A stretch of 36,952 nucleotides of DNA from Candidatus Nanopelagicales bacterium (GCA_030834095.1 JAURGA010000014.1:1-36952), one strand, 5' to 3'; counted from the first letter of the stretch, positions 8,217-15,473 are shown. Made by a program: numbers and translations. Notes: generated by a model not told the origin, from the sequence alone.

Positions 8217-8924
8217 CTACTTCTTGGCCTTGGTAGTTTTCTTGGCCTTAACCACTGCCTTTTTCTTCTGAGGTGCAGACTTCGCAGACGTATTTACAGA
8301 TATCCGGCTCTTGGCTTCACTTTTACTGTTCGATTCAGCCTTTTTGATTATCTGAGCCAACCAATCATCGACATCTTCGTTGTTCTTTGACTTTGACTCC
8401 TTAGAGGACTTAAAAGCTGGCGAAGTAAAAGAAGATACTGCACTCGAAGCTGGAGAAGATGTTTGCTGTGTTGTTGGTAATCCAGAGTCAGAAGAATTTG
8501 GCTTGATCTGTTTTGAAGCACGCTTTGGAAGATTGATTTTGCCCAGCTTTATATTCTTTAGCTTTCCGACCGGTAATTTCATGAAGAATTTAGCAATTGT
8601 TTTGACTGCTCGATTGGGGATATCCAGATACTTGGCAAAGCCCTCTGGCTTCTTCTCTTTCTGTCCGCTGGCATAACCGCTTGTTTCGCTTGCATCATCT
8701 GAAAGATTTCCGGGACTCATACCCAGCATTAATCTGCTGGTTCGAGAATCTGGTCGCCCAGTTCCGCGCCAAGTCGCAACTTCGATAACGCTACCTTCGG
8801 CCATTTTGCCAATCACTAATTTCTGACCATCAGGTAGATCAATTACAAGAGGCGAATCTGAAATTGGCAGCGGCAGCTGTGAAACCTTCGCAGGCGCTTG
8901 GGGTGCAGGATTTTTTTTCGCCAT
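8217..8924 (-). CDS. Lysine-rich cytoplasmic protein, unknown function
   Basis: Not recognised. 235 residues with no signal peptide or membrane helix. A short ordered part (about 24-70) contains LVIDLPDGQKLVIG and a TWRGTGRPDSRTSRLMLGM segment. The middle contains basic KLKNIKLGKINLPKRA stretches. The C-terminal half is low complexity Ser/Lys, ending in KKKAVVKAKKTTKAKK, like histone H1-type tails. The start overlaps the stop of the collagen-like gene (TAATG), placing it in the same operon as the signal peptidase and collagen-like protein. A nucleic-acid or acidic-polymer binding role is possible from charge alone. It may also act as a cytoplasmic partner of the membrane components; nothing in the sequence decides this. 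Confidence 0.55.
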   Translation of the reverse strand: MAKKNPAPQAPAKVSQLPLPISDSPLVIDLPDGQKLVIGKMAEGSVIEVATWRGTGRPDSRTSRLMLGMSPGNLSDDASETSGYASGQKEKKPEGFAKYLDIPNRAVKTIAKFFMKLPVGKLKNIKLGKINLPKRASKQIKPNSSDSGLPTTQQTSSPASSAVSSFTSPAFKSSKESKSKNNEDVDDWLAQIIKKAESNSKSEAKSRISVNTSAKSAPQKKKAVVKAKKTTKAKK

Positions 8925-9742
8925 TAAGTTATCTCAAATCCTATTTTTCCAGTGTAATCAGAGGTGCTGATTTCATTTAATGAGAAAGAGGGCAGCGATG
9001 TCTGAGTTGTGTTAACGCAAGTTGTAGTTCCACCAATACTAAACTGAGGAATTCGAGTCGAACCAGCGGTTGGAATTGAATTCAAAGTGCATTTAATTAA
9101 ATCACCATTGCTGTAATTCCCAGACTGGAGCGGTGTCCAAGGTGCGCTTTTGATTTTGAAATAGAACTTCATAGGTTTTCCACCGCAAGTAGATTTCAAA
9201 TCGCTAACTGTAATTGTTTCAAATACAAAATCTTCACCCGTATATGCAGCTTCTAATCCAACTGTTGCACTATCTGAGCAAGCACCAACTGTTACTTGGC
9301 CATTACCAAAATCTAGAGAACCGCCGCCGCCGCTGCCTCCAACTCCGTCAGCACCTGCTGGTCCTGCTGGTCCTGCTGGTCCTGCTGGTCCTGCTGGTCC
9401 GCCTAAACCTTGCAAACCTTGTGGACCTTGCAAACCTTGCAAACCTTGCAAACCTTGTGGACCTTGCGCACCATCTTGCCCGGCAACACCTGGCGCACCA
9501 GCAATTCCTGGGATACCTTGAATTCCATCTAAACCATTTAATCCGTTTGCACCTGCAACACCTGCAGGGCCTGGAACTCCATCTTTACCAGTCAATAAAA
9601 CTAAGACTTGATTTAATGAATCCGCGCTCTGTGCAGAATCCCCAAAGATAAATGATCTTGAAGCAGGCGTTGTCTCTGCTGCATAGGCAACAGCAACACT
9701 GCCCATTGAGAGCATAATCAGGGTAATTATGAATTTCTTCAT
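8924..9742 (-). CDS. Secreted collagen-like protein with C-terminal FGQG-type domain
   Basis: 272 residues. Signal peptide 1-21 (AYA cleavage). A short segment (22-51) precedes 28 uninterrupted Gly-X-Y triplets (residues 52-135), rich in GPA, GLQ and GPQ, expected to form a collagen triple helix. After a Gly/Ser linker, residues about 142-272 form a globular part that begins [13 protein letters not shown]. The F145-to-C155 distance is 10, and the next Cys is at 186 after a [13 protein letters not shown] segment, matching the domain shared by four other proteins here. Two further cysteines are specific to this protein. The start overlaps the upstream membrane protein stop (TGATG), so both are in the signal peptidase operon. 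Unlike its relatives it has a normal Sec signal peptide. Likely a trimeric stalk presenting or docking the FGQG head; function inferred. Confidence 0.75.
   Translation of the reverse strand: MKKFIITLIMLSMGSVAVAYAAETTPASRSFIFGDSAQSADSLNQVLVLLTGKDGVPGPAGVAGANGLNGLDGIQGIPGIAGAPGVAGQDGAQGPQGLQGLQGLQGPQGLQGLGGPAGPAGPAGPAGPAGADGVGGSGGGGSLDFGNGQVTVGACSDSATVGLEAAYTGEDFVFETITVSDLKSTCGGKPMKFYFKIKSAPWTPLQSGNYSNGDLIKCTLNSIPTAGSTRIPQFSIGGTTTCVNTTQTSLPSFSLNEISTSDYTGKIGFEIT
9338..9589 (-). repeat. Collagen-encoding tandem 9-bp repeat tract
   Basis: Encodes the 28 Gly-X-Y triplets. Within it, five near-identical GPA codon sets and runs of GLQ/GPQ codon sets form direct 9-bp repeats (for example repeats of CCTGCTGGT on the + strand near 9356-9400). 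Such tracts can vary in copy number by slippage without breaking the frame. Confidence 0.8.
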
Positions 9743-11325
9743 CAGGCAATTATCTCCTGTCGATCACTCGAATCACAAGCAGCGCTATAGATTGCGTGAA
9801 TAACACCTGGAATTCCGGCCAAAATGAGGAACCATTGGGCTTTCTCTTGACTAAGTAGCGGCAGATTTGAGATTTGATTGAAAATCAGAAAAGTGATGGC
9901 AGTCGTCAAGATGCTCTCAGCGAGAATATTGCGCTTGGCCTTTGCCAGCAGCTTCGAATTAATCTCATTGAATCGAACGAGCAGAACCAAATATGGCGCG
10001 GTGAAAATCAGAGAAACTATTAGAGACTTAGATGCAGATTGGGTCCAGATAAAAGCAAATCCAAAGGCAGTCGCGAAAATAGCTAAGGCCATTCGGGGTG
10101 AAGAGACGCGGGAAATAGTTATCTCTTCTACGTGTGATTCATCCTTGAGATGTTGATTTGTATCTGCGTGCAAAATAGTTTCATCCAAAATTCCACGAAC
10201 TATCAGCGCTGTGATAATTGCGGCTATTGCCAGGACTGAAACGTTTCGCATATCTCCAAAATTTACAAGAACGCTATTCACTAACTCCTGTCCAAGGTAG
10301 AAGACTGCGCCACCAACAAAACTTGAACCAATAATTCCTAGAAGTTGGAAGCCAAAGGTTGGTTCGCCTTTTTCTTCATTGTGGAAATCTTTTGCAATCG
10401 CAGTCTGTATCAATGAGGCAAATAGAACTGGCAACAGCCAACTTATTCCAACTGAAATCATGATCAATACATCTCTAAAACTTGAGATGTTTCCAATCAG
10501 TAATTCGGTGAGCCAGAAACCAAGAACAGCTGCAAATCCCGAGTAAGCATCGAAAATTCCTAACATTGCAATTGCAATAAATATTGCTAGCCCTGAGCTT
10601 CCGATACCACCAGCGCGTTCAGTTTCATTCACCGCAATTACGCCAGCAAGGAAGCCAACGATTGGAAGCCAGCTATAAAGATTGTGTGAAAGTCTATGAA
10701 CTAATTCACCATCGCGAATAAGAAGAAAGCGCAGAATTGAATTCGGTAGACCATCGAGAGCGCGAACCCGAATGCGATATGGCGCTGATGAAATACGTTT
10801 CAAGAATGATGCACCAACTGCTGCGAAGTGGATTGATTCTTCTGGACCGGCCTGGGTAGATGTAAAGGAGATCTTTGAATATTTTCGGGCACGAAGTGCG
10901 GAGATTATTGTGGTCAAGAGAACAAATATTGAAATTAGAAACGCTAGGTCAAGTGGCTTCTTCGTAATCTTGTAAGCGTTAGATGCAACCAAGTTCACAC
11001 CAGCCACAACATTAAACTCTGATGTTTCATCGATAGCCACAATTGAATATCCCCCAAGTGGAATATCTTGGGGTACCTCTAGCGAATAAACCGCAAATCC
11101 TTGGTTGTTGACTGAACTCTTCTTAAAATTCAGTCCAGAGATTCCATTGCCCTGTAATTGAACCTGCCAATCCTCGGCTGCGGCCTGCCCCCCAAGAACA
11201 ACTTCTTGCAACTGGCCACGTTCCCAAGTTAAGAGTGGAATTTCGGCAGCACTTGCAGTGGCTGGAGCAATAATTAAAAGAAGTGCCAGAAAAGCGAAGG
11301 TTTTCTTAAATCTACTTACCATCAC
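9742..11325 (-). CDS. Large polytopic membrane protein with extracellular N-terminal domain
   Basis: Not recognised by family. 527 residues: signal peptide (1-27, cleavage near ASA), an extracellular beta-rich domain of about 95 residues, then roughly 10-11 membrane helices, the first near 128-146 and the last near 500-518, with a conspicuous hydrophilic loop (about 145-215) after the first helix. It follows the SipW-type signal peptidase with a 14-nt overlap and precedes the collagen-like gene with a 1-nt overlap, so it belongs to the same translational unit. Topology and context suggest a platform, exporter or assembly component for the FGQG/collagen proteins, but no transporter, glycosyltransferase or protease motif was found. 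An alternative ATG lies one codon downstream. Confidence 0.6.
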   Translation of the reverse strand: MMVSRFKKTFAFLALLLIIAPATASAAEIPLLTWERGQLQEVVLGGQAAAEDWQVQLQGNGISGLNFKKSSVNNQGFAVYSLEVPQDIPLGGYSIVAIDETSEFNVVAGVNLVASNAYKITKKPLDLAFLISIFVLLTTIISALRARKYSKISFTSTQAGPEESIHFAAVGASFLKRISSAPYRIRVRALDGLPNSILRFLLIRDGELVHRLSHNLYSWLPIVGFLAGVIAVNETERAGGIGSSGLAIFIAIAMLGIFDAYSGFAAVLGFWLTELLIGNISSFRDVLIMISVGISWLLPVLFASLIQTAIAKDFHNEEKGEPTFGFQLLGIIGSSFVGGAVFYLGQELVNSVLVNFGDMRNVSVLAIAAIITALIVRGILDETILHADTNQHLKDESHVEEITISRVSSPRMALAIFATAFGFAFIWTQSASKSLIVSLIFTAPYLVLLVRFNEINSKLLAKAKRNILAESILTTAITFLIFNQISNLPLLSQEKAQWFLILAGIPGVIHAIYSAACDSSDRQEIIA

Positions 11326-11992
11326 TCAACGCATCCTTAATCAACCAGATTCCAAAGGCAACGGGCACCAAAATAAATAGCATTTGGGGGTTCAAAACTT
11401 TTCCTATAAATGGCAACTTGAAAACCACAACACCACTGACATCAGCAATCTTCGGTCGCTGAACATCAGGGGTTGGGTTGTTATCGCCCTTCATGATGAA
11501 TCCATTTACGGCATCACCACCGATAATTCTGTGAGTAAAGATTCCAACCTCAGAACCATCAAATCGGCGACCGGTATATGCAGCAACATCACCAATCTTT
11601 GGCACCGAATGTGTTGTCGGATCGAGTAAGACAATATCTCCCGATCGAATCGATGGCGCCATTGAATCGGTAAGAACAACACGTGCCTTGACATATCCAG
11701 TAATGGAGAGAAGAGAGAAAGTAATTAAGACTGCGCTTAGGACATAGCCAAGGGTTTTTATGAAACCAGATGCACGTTTCTCCCAAACTTGATTTCCAGT
11801 CACGACGCGTTCTGGTGGCGCCTGCACAAACATTCGGGCCTTGCTCGGAGTAATCTCGGTTGGCGTAATCAATACAGTGGCCTCGCCGGCAGGACTTGAG
11901 ATTGTGAATAAGGTTTTGGAATCTGGGTTTACAGATTCGCCTTCAATCCAAATTTGATTATCAGGGGAATTTTCAAAAAGCTCTCTGCGCAT
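11312..11992 (-). CDS. SipW-type (Ser/His) signal peptidase I
   Basis: Signal peptidase of family S26, endoplasmic-reticulum/SipW branch, 226 residues. Catalytic Ser110 lies in LTDSMAPSIRSGD right after a membrane helix (about 77-100). The general base is His154 in FTHRIIG, not the Lys of ordinary bacterial LepB. GDNNPTPD (169-176) supplies the conserved Asp box, and a second helix closes the protein (about 203-220). An unusual 75-residue N-terminal extension, beta-rich and soluble, precedes the first helix. SipW enzymes usually process dedicated substrates encoded nearby, such as TasA and TapA in Bacillus. Here the neighbours are FGQG-domain proteins with long leaders ending AA-N or AA-S. 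It lies 19 nt after one of these and overlaps the polytopic gene by 14 nt. Confidence 0.85.
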   Translation of the reverse strand: MRRELFENSPDNQIWIEGESVNPDSKTLFTISSPAGEATVLITPTEITPSKARMFVQAPPERVVTGNQVWEKRASGFIKTLGYVLSAVLITFSLLSITGYVKARVVLTDSMAPSIRSGDIVLLDPTTHSVPKIGDVAAYTGRRFDGSEVGIFTHRIIGGDAVNGFIMKGDNNPTPDVQRPKIADVSGVVVFKLPFIGKVLNPQMLFILVPVAFGIWLIKDALSDGK

Positions 11993-12011
11993 CTATACCT
12001 ACAGAGCCCGG

Positions 12012-12698
12012 TTAAGAAGTTGCGCCGGTATGTGGGGCCGTTTCTACAGTAATTTTGTAAGCGTCCTTCGTGTCAGCAAAGTTTGAAGCATTATCGGCAT
12101 CAAATGTGATTTGAAAAGCTGTTGCATTCGTCGTGAAATCAGTCGACTCAGAGGTGTCGTTTAAGAGTTCAACATCTGTGTATTGACCACCCAGAGTTGA
12201 AACGGTCACAGAATCACTCCAGTGAAAACGGAGTGCAGTGAAAGTTTCGTAAGTGCTTACTGAGGTTGCTGAATCAGTAAGTGTTAAAGGGGCACTGTCG
12301 GTGTTGTTGTAAACCTTAATTATAAAGTCCTTTTCAACACAGTTTTGATGGACATTTTCAAGAATTATTGAATCGAGTGAGAAAAATCCGCCACCACTAG
12401 CATTCTGGAATCCTGCATATGGGGTCAATGTGATATCCACATTTCCCTGGCAATTTACAGTCTGAGTTACGCCCTGTCCGAATTCAATGCCAGTCCCGCC
12501 ACCAGAATTTATAGCAATATTGGCACCAAAAGTTATTCCGAGGGTTAAAAGAGATCCGTAGAAAGAATATGCCAAAAGGCGGCGTCCGCCGCGGGGTTGA
12601 ACTTCTTCAAAATCCGGATCATCCGTATATTCGAAGTATTCATCTTCGTTCTCAGCTTTCGAGAACTTTGCTAACTTTTTAAATTTTTCAATCGCCAT
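12012..12698 (-). CDS. FGQG-domain protein with acidic cytoplasmic leader (paralogue 2)
   Basis: 228 residues, unknown family shared with four other proteins here. The N-terminal 40 residues are strongly acidic (Asp/Glu/Tyr-rich) and end GGRR, followed by a membrane segment (about 41-59) running into GANIAINSGGG and EFGQG (72-76). Cysteines are at 83 (10 after F73) and 120. The rest is Thr/Ser/Asp-rich and beta-predicted. A strong Shine-Dalgarno sequence AGGAGGTG (12706-12713) sits 7 nt before ATG, suggesting high expression. The gene is first in the unit leading to the signal peptidase (19-nt gap), polytopic protein and collagen-like protein, and lies just downstream of a terminator-like hairpin. 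Probably a processed extracellular subunit; inference. Confidence 0.7.
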   Translation of the reverse strand: MAIEKFKKLAKFSKAENEDEYFEYTDDPDFEEVQPRGGRRLLAYSFYGSLLTLGITFGANIAINSGGGTGIEFGQGVTQTVNCQGNVDITLTPYAGFQNASGGGFFSLDSIILENVHQNCVEKDFIIKVYNNTDSAPLTLTDSATSVSTYETFTALRFHWSDSVTVSTLGGQYTDVELLNDTSESTDFTTNATAFQITFDADNASNFADTKDAYKITVETAPHTGATS

Positions 12699-12785
12699 GG
12701 CTTAACACCTCCTGACAAAAAACTAGATTGGGCCAACCCGCATAATGTAATTCAAGCTATTTATTTACTAAATCTTAAAGGCTTT

Positions 12786-12825
12786 AAAAATGACTCTAGA
12801 AGTTAACCGTTTGGCTAACTTCTAG
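12786..12825 (-). terminator. Intrinsic terminator/attenuator after the short FGQG gene
   Basis: Perfect 10-bp stem CTAGAAGTTA (12796-12805) / TAACTTCTAG (12816-12825) with a further CC/GG pair inside. On the minus strand it is followed, after 5 nt, by TTTTT (12786-12790). It lies 43 nt past the stop of the 12869-13402 gene and before the paralogue at 12012, so it could cap a single-gene transcript and limit read-through into the peptidase operon. Confidence 0.65.
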
Positions 12826-12868
12826 TGTCGGATTTTCGATCCTTATCGACTTAATGGGAGCTAATAAA

Positions 12869-13402
12869 TTACTGGCTCTCTAGTGTCAGCTTGTAGACCG
12901 CACCTGATGTTGCTTGGGTGCCTTCGAACCCAAGGGTGTAAGTTCCGTTTACAGGGGAACGATCTGCTGTTGAAATACCTGGGCTTGCCGATGAGGCAGT
13001 GGTGAACACGAAAGTAGCCTGGCTGTAAGCATCTGCAGAAACAGTTGCAATAGTTAGTGGAGTTGCACTTGTATCGCCATAAGCCTTTAGTGTGAAAACT
13101 TTATCCAAGCAAGCATATGAAACACCAGTGAATGCAACGGTTGAGAAGTTGAATCCGCCGCCACCGGCTGCGTTAACAAATGCTGCAGAAGGTGTTGATG
13201 TAATTTCTGAATCACAAGCTGTTGTAAGAGCAACGCCTTGACCGAACTCAACACCTGTTCCACTGTTAAGTGAGATGTTAGCCGCCAGAGTTGAACCCAG
13301 AAGTGCTACTGCTGCAATACCGGCAAGACCGAGAATTGCCTTTGATGAAGAACTCTTCTTACGCACTGGGCGCGAAGAGTTTTCAAATTTTAATATTTCC
13401 AT
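12869..13402 (-). CDS. Short FGQG-domain protein, candidate major subunit (paralogue 3)
   Basis: 177 residues, the smallest and simplest of the family. A basic head (RPVRKKSSSSK) is followed by a hydrophobic segment (about 22-41) ending LAA, then NISLNSGTGVEFGQG (42-56), Cys63 (10 after F53), a Gly-rich turn, and Cys98 in SYACLDK. It ends VYKLTLESQ with no tail or anchor. If cut after Ala41, a 136-residue mature protein would be released. The gene has a GGAGAG ribosome-binding sequence, a 200-nt leader region with two inverted repeats, and its own terminator, unlike the overlapping genes around it. That layout is typical of an abundantly expressed structural subunit; this is inference. TasA/camelysin-like proteins are a functional analogy, not a demonstrated homology. 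Confidence 0.7.
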   Translation of the reverse strand: MEILKFENSSRPVRKKSSSSKAILGLAGIAAVALLGSTLAANISLNSGTGVEFGQGVALTTACDSEITSTPSAAFVNAAGGGGFNFSTVAFTGVSYACLDKVFTLKAYGDTSATPLTIATVSADAYSQATFVFTTASSASPGISTADRSPVNGTYTLGFEGTQATSGAVYKLTLESQ

Positions 13403-13604
13403 TTTGTTTTACTCTCTCCATTAAGTTAGATCGAAGGATCAGTTCGATAAATCTGGTTAGCAAGCCCATCTGGACTAGCCCCCTAATTCACCCCTCACCC
13501 TTCCAGGTTGAGCCTGGATAGTCAACGCAAATGCCCTTTTGACAGGTGCCAAATAAGTGAATTTTCGTGATTTGCGAGCGCGAATTAGCCCTGGTTTTGC
13601 TGAT
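13403..13604 (-). promoter_or_regulatory. Leader region of the short FGQG gene with two inverted repeats
   Basis: The longest intergenic gap of the surface island (about 200 bp). It contains ATCGAA-N7-TTCGAT (13430-13448) and TCCAGG-N5-CCTGGA (13502-13518), both perfect. A TTGACT lies at about 13520-13525 on the minus strand, but no convincing -10 follows at 17 nt. The repeats could be operators or mRNA-stabilising hairpins. Confidence 0.35.
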
Positions 13605-14423
13605 TTAAGGGGCTGGTGTTTCTGATGGTGTTTCTGATGGTGTTTCTGATGGTGTTTCTGATGGTGTTTCTGATGGTGTTTCTGATGGTGTTTCTGATGG
13701 TGTTGCTGATGGTGTAGCTGATGGTGTAGCTGATGGCACCACTTGTGGCGTGCTTGCTGGATTATCGATAGTTTCGACTGTAGTTCTAAATACTTTTTGA
13801 CCATCGATATTTACGATTGTGGCAGTTGGATCTAAGTAGAAGGTGGCATCACCGTTTGTACTGGATAGGACCGAGCCGTCATAAACCGATGTGCCAGAAA
13901 TTGAAAGCACCGCACTTGCAACCAGGGTTGTCGAAATTGGCGCACCGATGCCGGTCAGATATGAAAGACCGAGAGTTACCGGGTCGCTCAAATTTGAAAC
14001 TGGGATTGGATTTGGTAGCGCAATCTGTAGAACCATGGATTCTTCGGTTGGGCCGAGTTTTATCTCGCTACTTGTATTATCAATCAGACGCACACGGAGC
14101 TTCTTCCCAGCGCATGCCTCAAGGTCAAGATTAGAAACTGTTACGGCGCGGACTCTGAAGTATCCCGCTGATGAATCTTCGGATGTTGGGGCGCCGTGCC
14201 ACTCTTCACCAAGAGCGACATAAATCCTTTGATCACAAGCTGTTGCCTGTTGTGAACCTTGACCGAATTCAAGTGTTCCGGTTCCCACGGTCACGCTCGC
14301 GGCAAAAGTTGATAACAAGAATGGAACAGTTGCAACTAGTGCAACACCAAAAACAACTTTTGATTTATATTTTCCAGAGCCACCAAAACCCGATGACATG
14401 CGACCGCTGAGTGGAGATTGCAT
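13605..14423 (-). CDS. FGQG-domain protein with SETP-repeat tail (paralogue 4)
   Basis: 272 residues, unknown family shared with four other proteins here. The head is Gly/Ser-rich and basic, the membrane segment is about 22-42 and ends FAA-SVTVGTG, then EFGQG (52-56), Cys63 (10 after F53) and Cys104. A beta-rich region extends to about residue 225. The C-terminus is ten perfect four-residue repeats, SATP x3 then SETP x7, ending AP. Such Ser/Thr/Pro tails are common wall-spanning stalks and O-glycosylation sites in secreted actinobacterial proteins. The Wzy/PglL-type enzyme encoded two genes upstream is a candidate glycan transferase, by inference only. The start at 14423 lacks a strong ribosome-binding site; an internal ATG at residue 9 is an alternative. 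Likely an anchored or tip subunit. Confidence 0.65.
   Translation of the reverse strand: MQSPLSGRMSSGFGGSGKYKSKVVFGVALVATVPFLLSTFAASVTVGTGTLEFGQGSQQATACDQRIYVALGEEWHGAPTSEDSSAGYFRVRAVTVSNLDLEACAGKKLRVRLIDNTSSEIKLGPTEESMVLQIALPNPIPVSNLSDPVTLGLSYLTGIGAPISTTLVASAVLSISGTSVYDGSVLSSTNGDATFYLDPTATIVNIDGQKVFRTTVETIDNPASTPQVVPSATPSATPSATPSETPSETPSETPSETPSETPSETPSETPAP
13614..13733 (-). repeat. Ten 12-bp tandem repeats encoding SATP/SETP
   Basis: A 120-bp tract of near-identical 12-bp units (GATGGTGTTTCT-type on the + strand; three units carry GATGGTGTAGCT-type changes). Copy-number change by slippage would lengthen or shorten the protein tail in steps of four residues without a frameshift. Confidence 0.9.
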
Positions 14424-14534
14424 TTAGGTTTCTCGCACCAGCCCTTCGCTTGTAAAAATCGGTTTTGCTGGAAGTCCAATCACTCCAGACACATGGCAAC
14501 TTTAGCCCGTTTAGCCAATGAAGGGCAAGAATCC

Positions 14535-15437
14535 TTACTTGAGTCGGCCGGAGCCCTTTCTTGTATCAACCTGAAGGCCCAGCGCCCGAAAAGTTAAGAC
14601 CTTGGAGTTTTCTGAACTTGCTTCGCCGCAGAAGGCTGAATCAATGGTGGGCTTGTTGGTTGCAACAACTGAGATAAAGGCGCTTCGATCCCGAAGCCCG
14701 CCACTGTTAGTGAAGGCAAATAATCCATTGCCGCTATTGATAACTGAAAGGACTTCCGCCGTGCGACCAGCAATCCTCAAGTTGGGTCCGCCATCCCCCA
14801 GTACCATCACCGTTCTCGTGTCTGAGGCATCATCGCTGACTCTCTTATTGGCTAGGTCGAAACTGATTCCATTGCCATTGAAACAGACCAACGTGTACTT
14901 AGATCCAGAAATATAGATCGAAGGAACAAAGTAGGAATTTGCTCTTGGATCAACCGCAAGAGTGTTTGGGACCTTTAGTATGTATTTTGGTTGCGGATCT
15001 AAAGGCGCATCGGCTTCAATCTTTGGTGCGACCGTTGCGGTGTCGGAGCTTGCTGGCTCAACTGAATATTCTGGGGTTGGCTCGGGGGTTTCATCGGAAG
15101 AAGCATCTGGTGTCGAAGCTTCAGGCGCTGGGCTTTCTGATGCGTTGGCCTCAAGAGTTGGTTCGGCAGTTGGTTCGGCAGATGGTTCGGTCGTTGTTTC
15201 AGTAGAGGGTTCAGTAGCGGACTCCCGGGTTGGTTCGACATAAGTTGAAACCGGTCCGGGATCATCTTGATTCAGAACTTCAGCGACTGATGGTGCAACC
15301 GTTGCGACAAGGGCTGCAACAAAAGTTAACAGGACTAAACGGCTAAGAACGCGGACGCTGGTGCGCTCGCCATAGAAAAGATCATGAAAGCTTCGCCGAA
15401 AGCGAAACCAGAAATCTTCTCTATCTCTTCTACCCAT
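14535..15437 (-). CDS. Membrane-anchored protein with Pro/Thr/Glu-rich stalk and C-terminal domain
   Basis: Not recognised by family. 300 residues: a basic cytoplasmic head (1-30), one membrane helix (about 31-53), an extracellular low-complexity stalk (about 57-150) with TEPS, AEPT and ESPAP repeats, and a compact C-terminal domain (about 150-300) that is beta-rich with two cysteines (in LVCFNGNG and SAFCGEAS). It lies 36 nt after the Wzy-type gene but has its own leaderless promoter hexamer (TATATT, 6 nt before ATG). The stalk resembles the SETP tail of the neighbouring paralogue and would be suited to crossing the cell wall. It may be a wall-spanning anchor or receptor for the FGQG proteins; alternatively it could be an envelope regulator. 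The C-terminal domain has no motif I know. Confidence 0.6.
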   Translation of the reverse strand: MGRRDREDFWFRFRRSFHDLFYGERTSVRVLSRLVLLTFVAALVATVAPSVAEVLNQDDPGPVSTYVEPTRESATEPSTETTTEPSAEPTAEPTLEANASESPAPEASTPDASSDETPEPTPEYSVEPASSDTATVAPKIEADAPLDPQPKYILKVPNTLAVDPRANSYFVPSIYISGSKYTLVCFNGNGISFDLANKRVSDDASDTRTVMVLGDGGPNLRIAGRTAEVLSVINSGNGLFAFTNSGGLRDRSAFISVVATNKPTIDSAFCGEASSENSKVLTFRALGLQVDTRKGSGRLK

Positions 15438-15443
15438 GAGAGA

Positions 15444-15449
15444 AATATA
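15444..15449 (-). promoter_or_regulatory. -10 element (TATATT) of a leaderless promoter for the stalk protein
   Basis: On the minus strand TATATT is followed by TCTCTC and ATG (6-nt spacing), with no Shine-Dalgarno sequence. It gives this gene an internal promoter within the minus-strand string. Confidence 0.55.
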
Positions 15450-15473
15450 CTTTGCGGCTTAGTAACATGGAAA

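Noticed and set aside
9214-9651. Open frame on the + strand rich in Leu/Val repeats
   Set aside because: It is the antisense reading of the collagen-like gene; the repeats mirror the Gly-X-Y codons and there is no independent start signal.
12869-13402. Classification of the FGQG proteins as type IV pilins
   Set aside because: No Gly/Ala-Phe-Thr-Leu-Glu prepilin motif and no pilin peptidase, ATPase or platform genes are present; the leaders end in AA-N/S next to a SipW-type peptidase.
13614-13733. Tandem repeat tract as a possible CRISPR array
   Set aside because: Units are 12 bp, contiguous with no spacers, and encode an in-frame SATP/SETP tail.
13475-13804. Minus-strand frame with His-His-Gln-Lys repeats
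   Set aside because: It is the SETP repeat tract read in another frame of the same strand; the FGQG gene in the right frame has conserved domain and leader.
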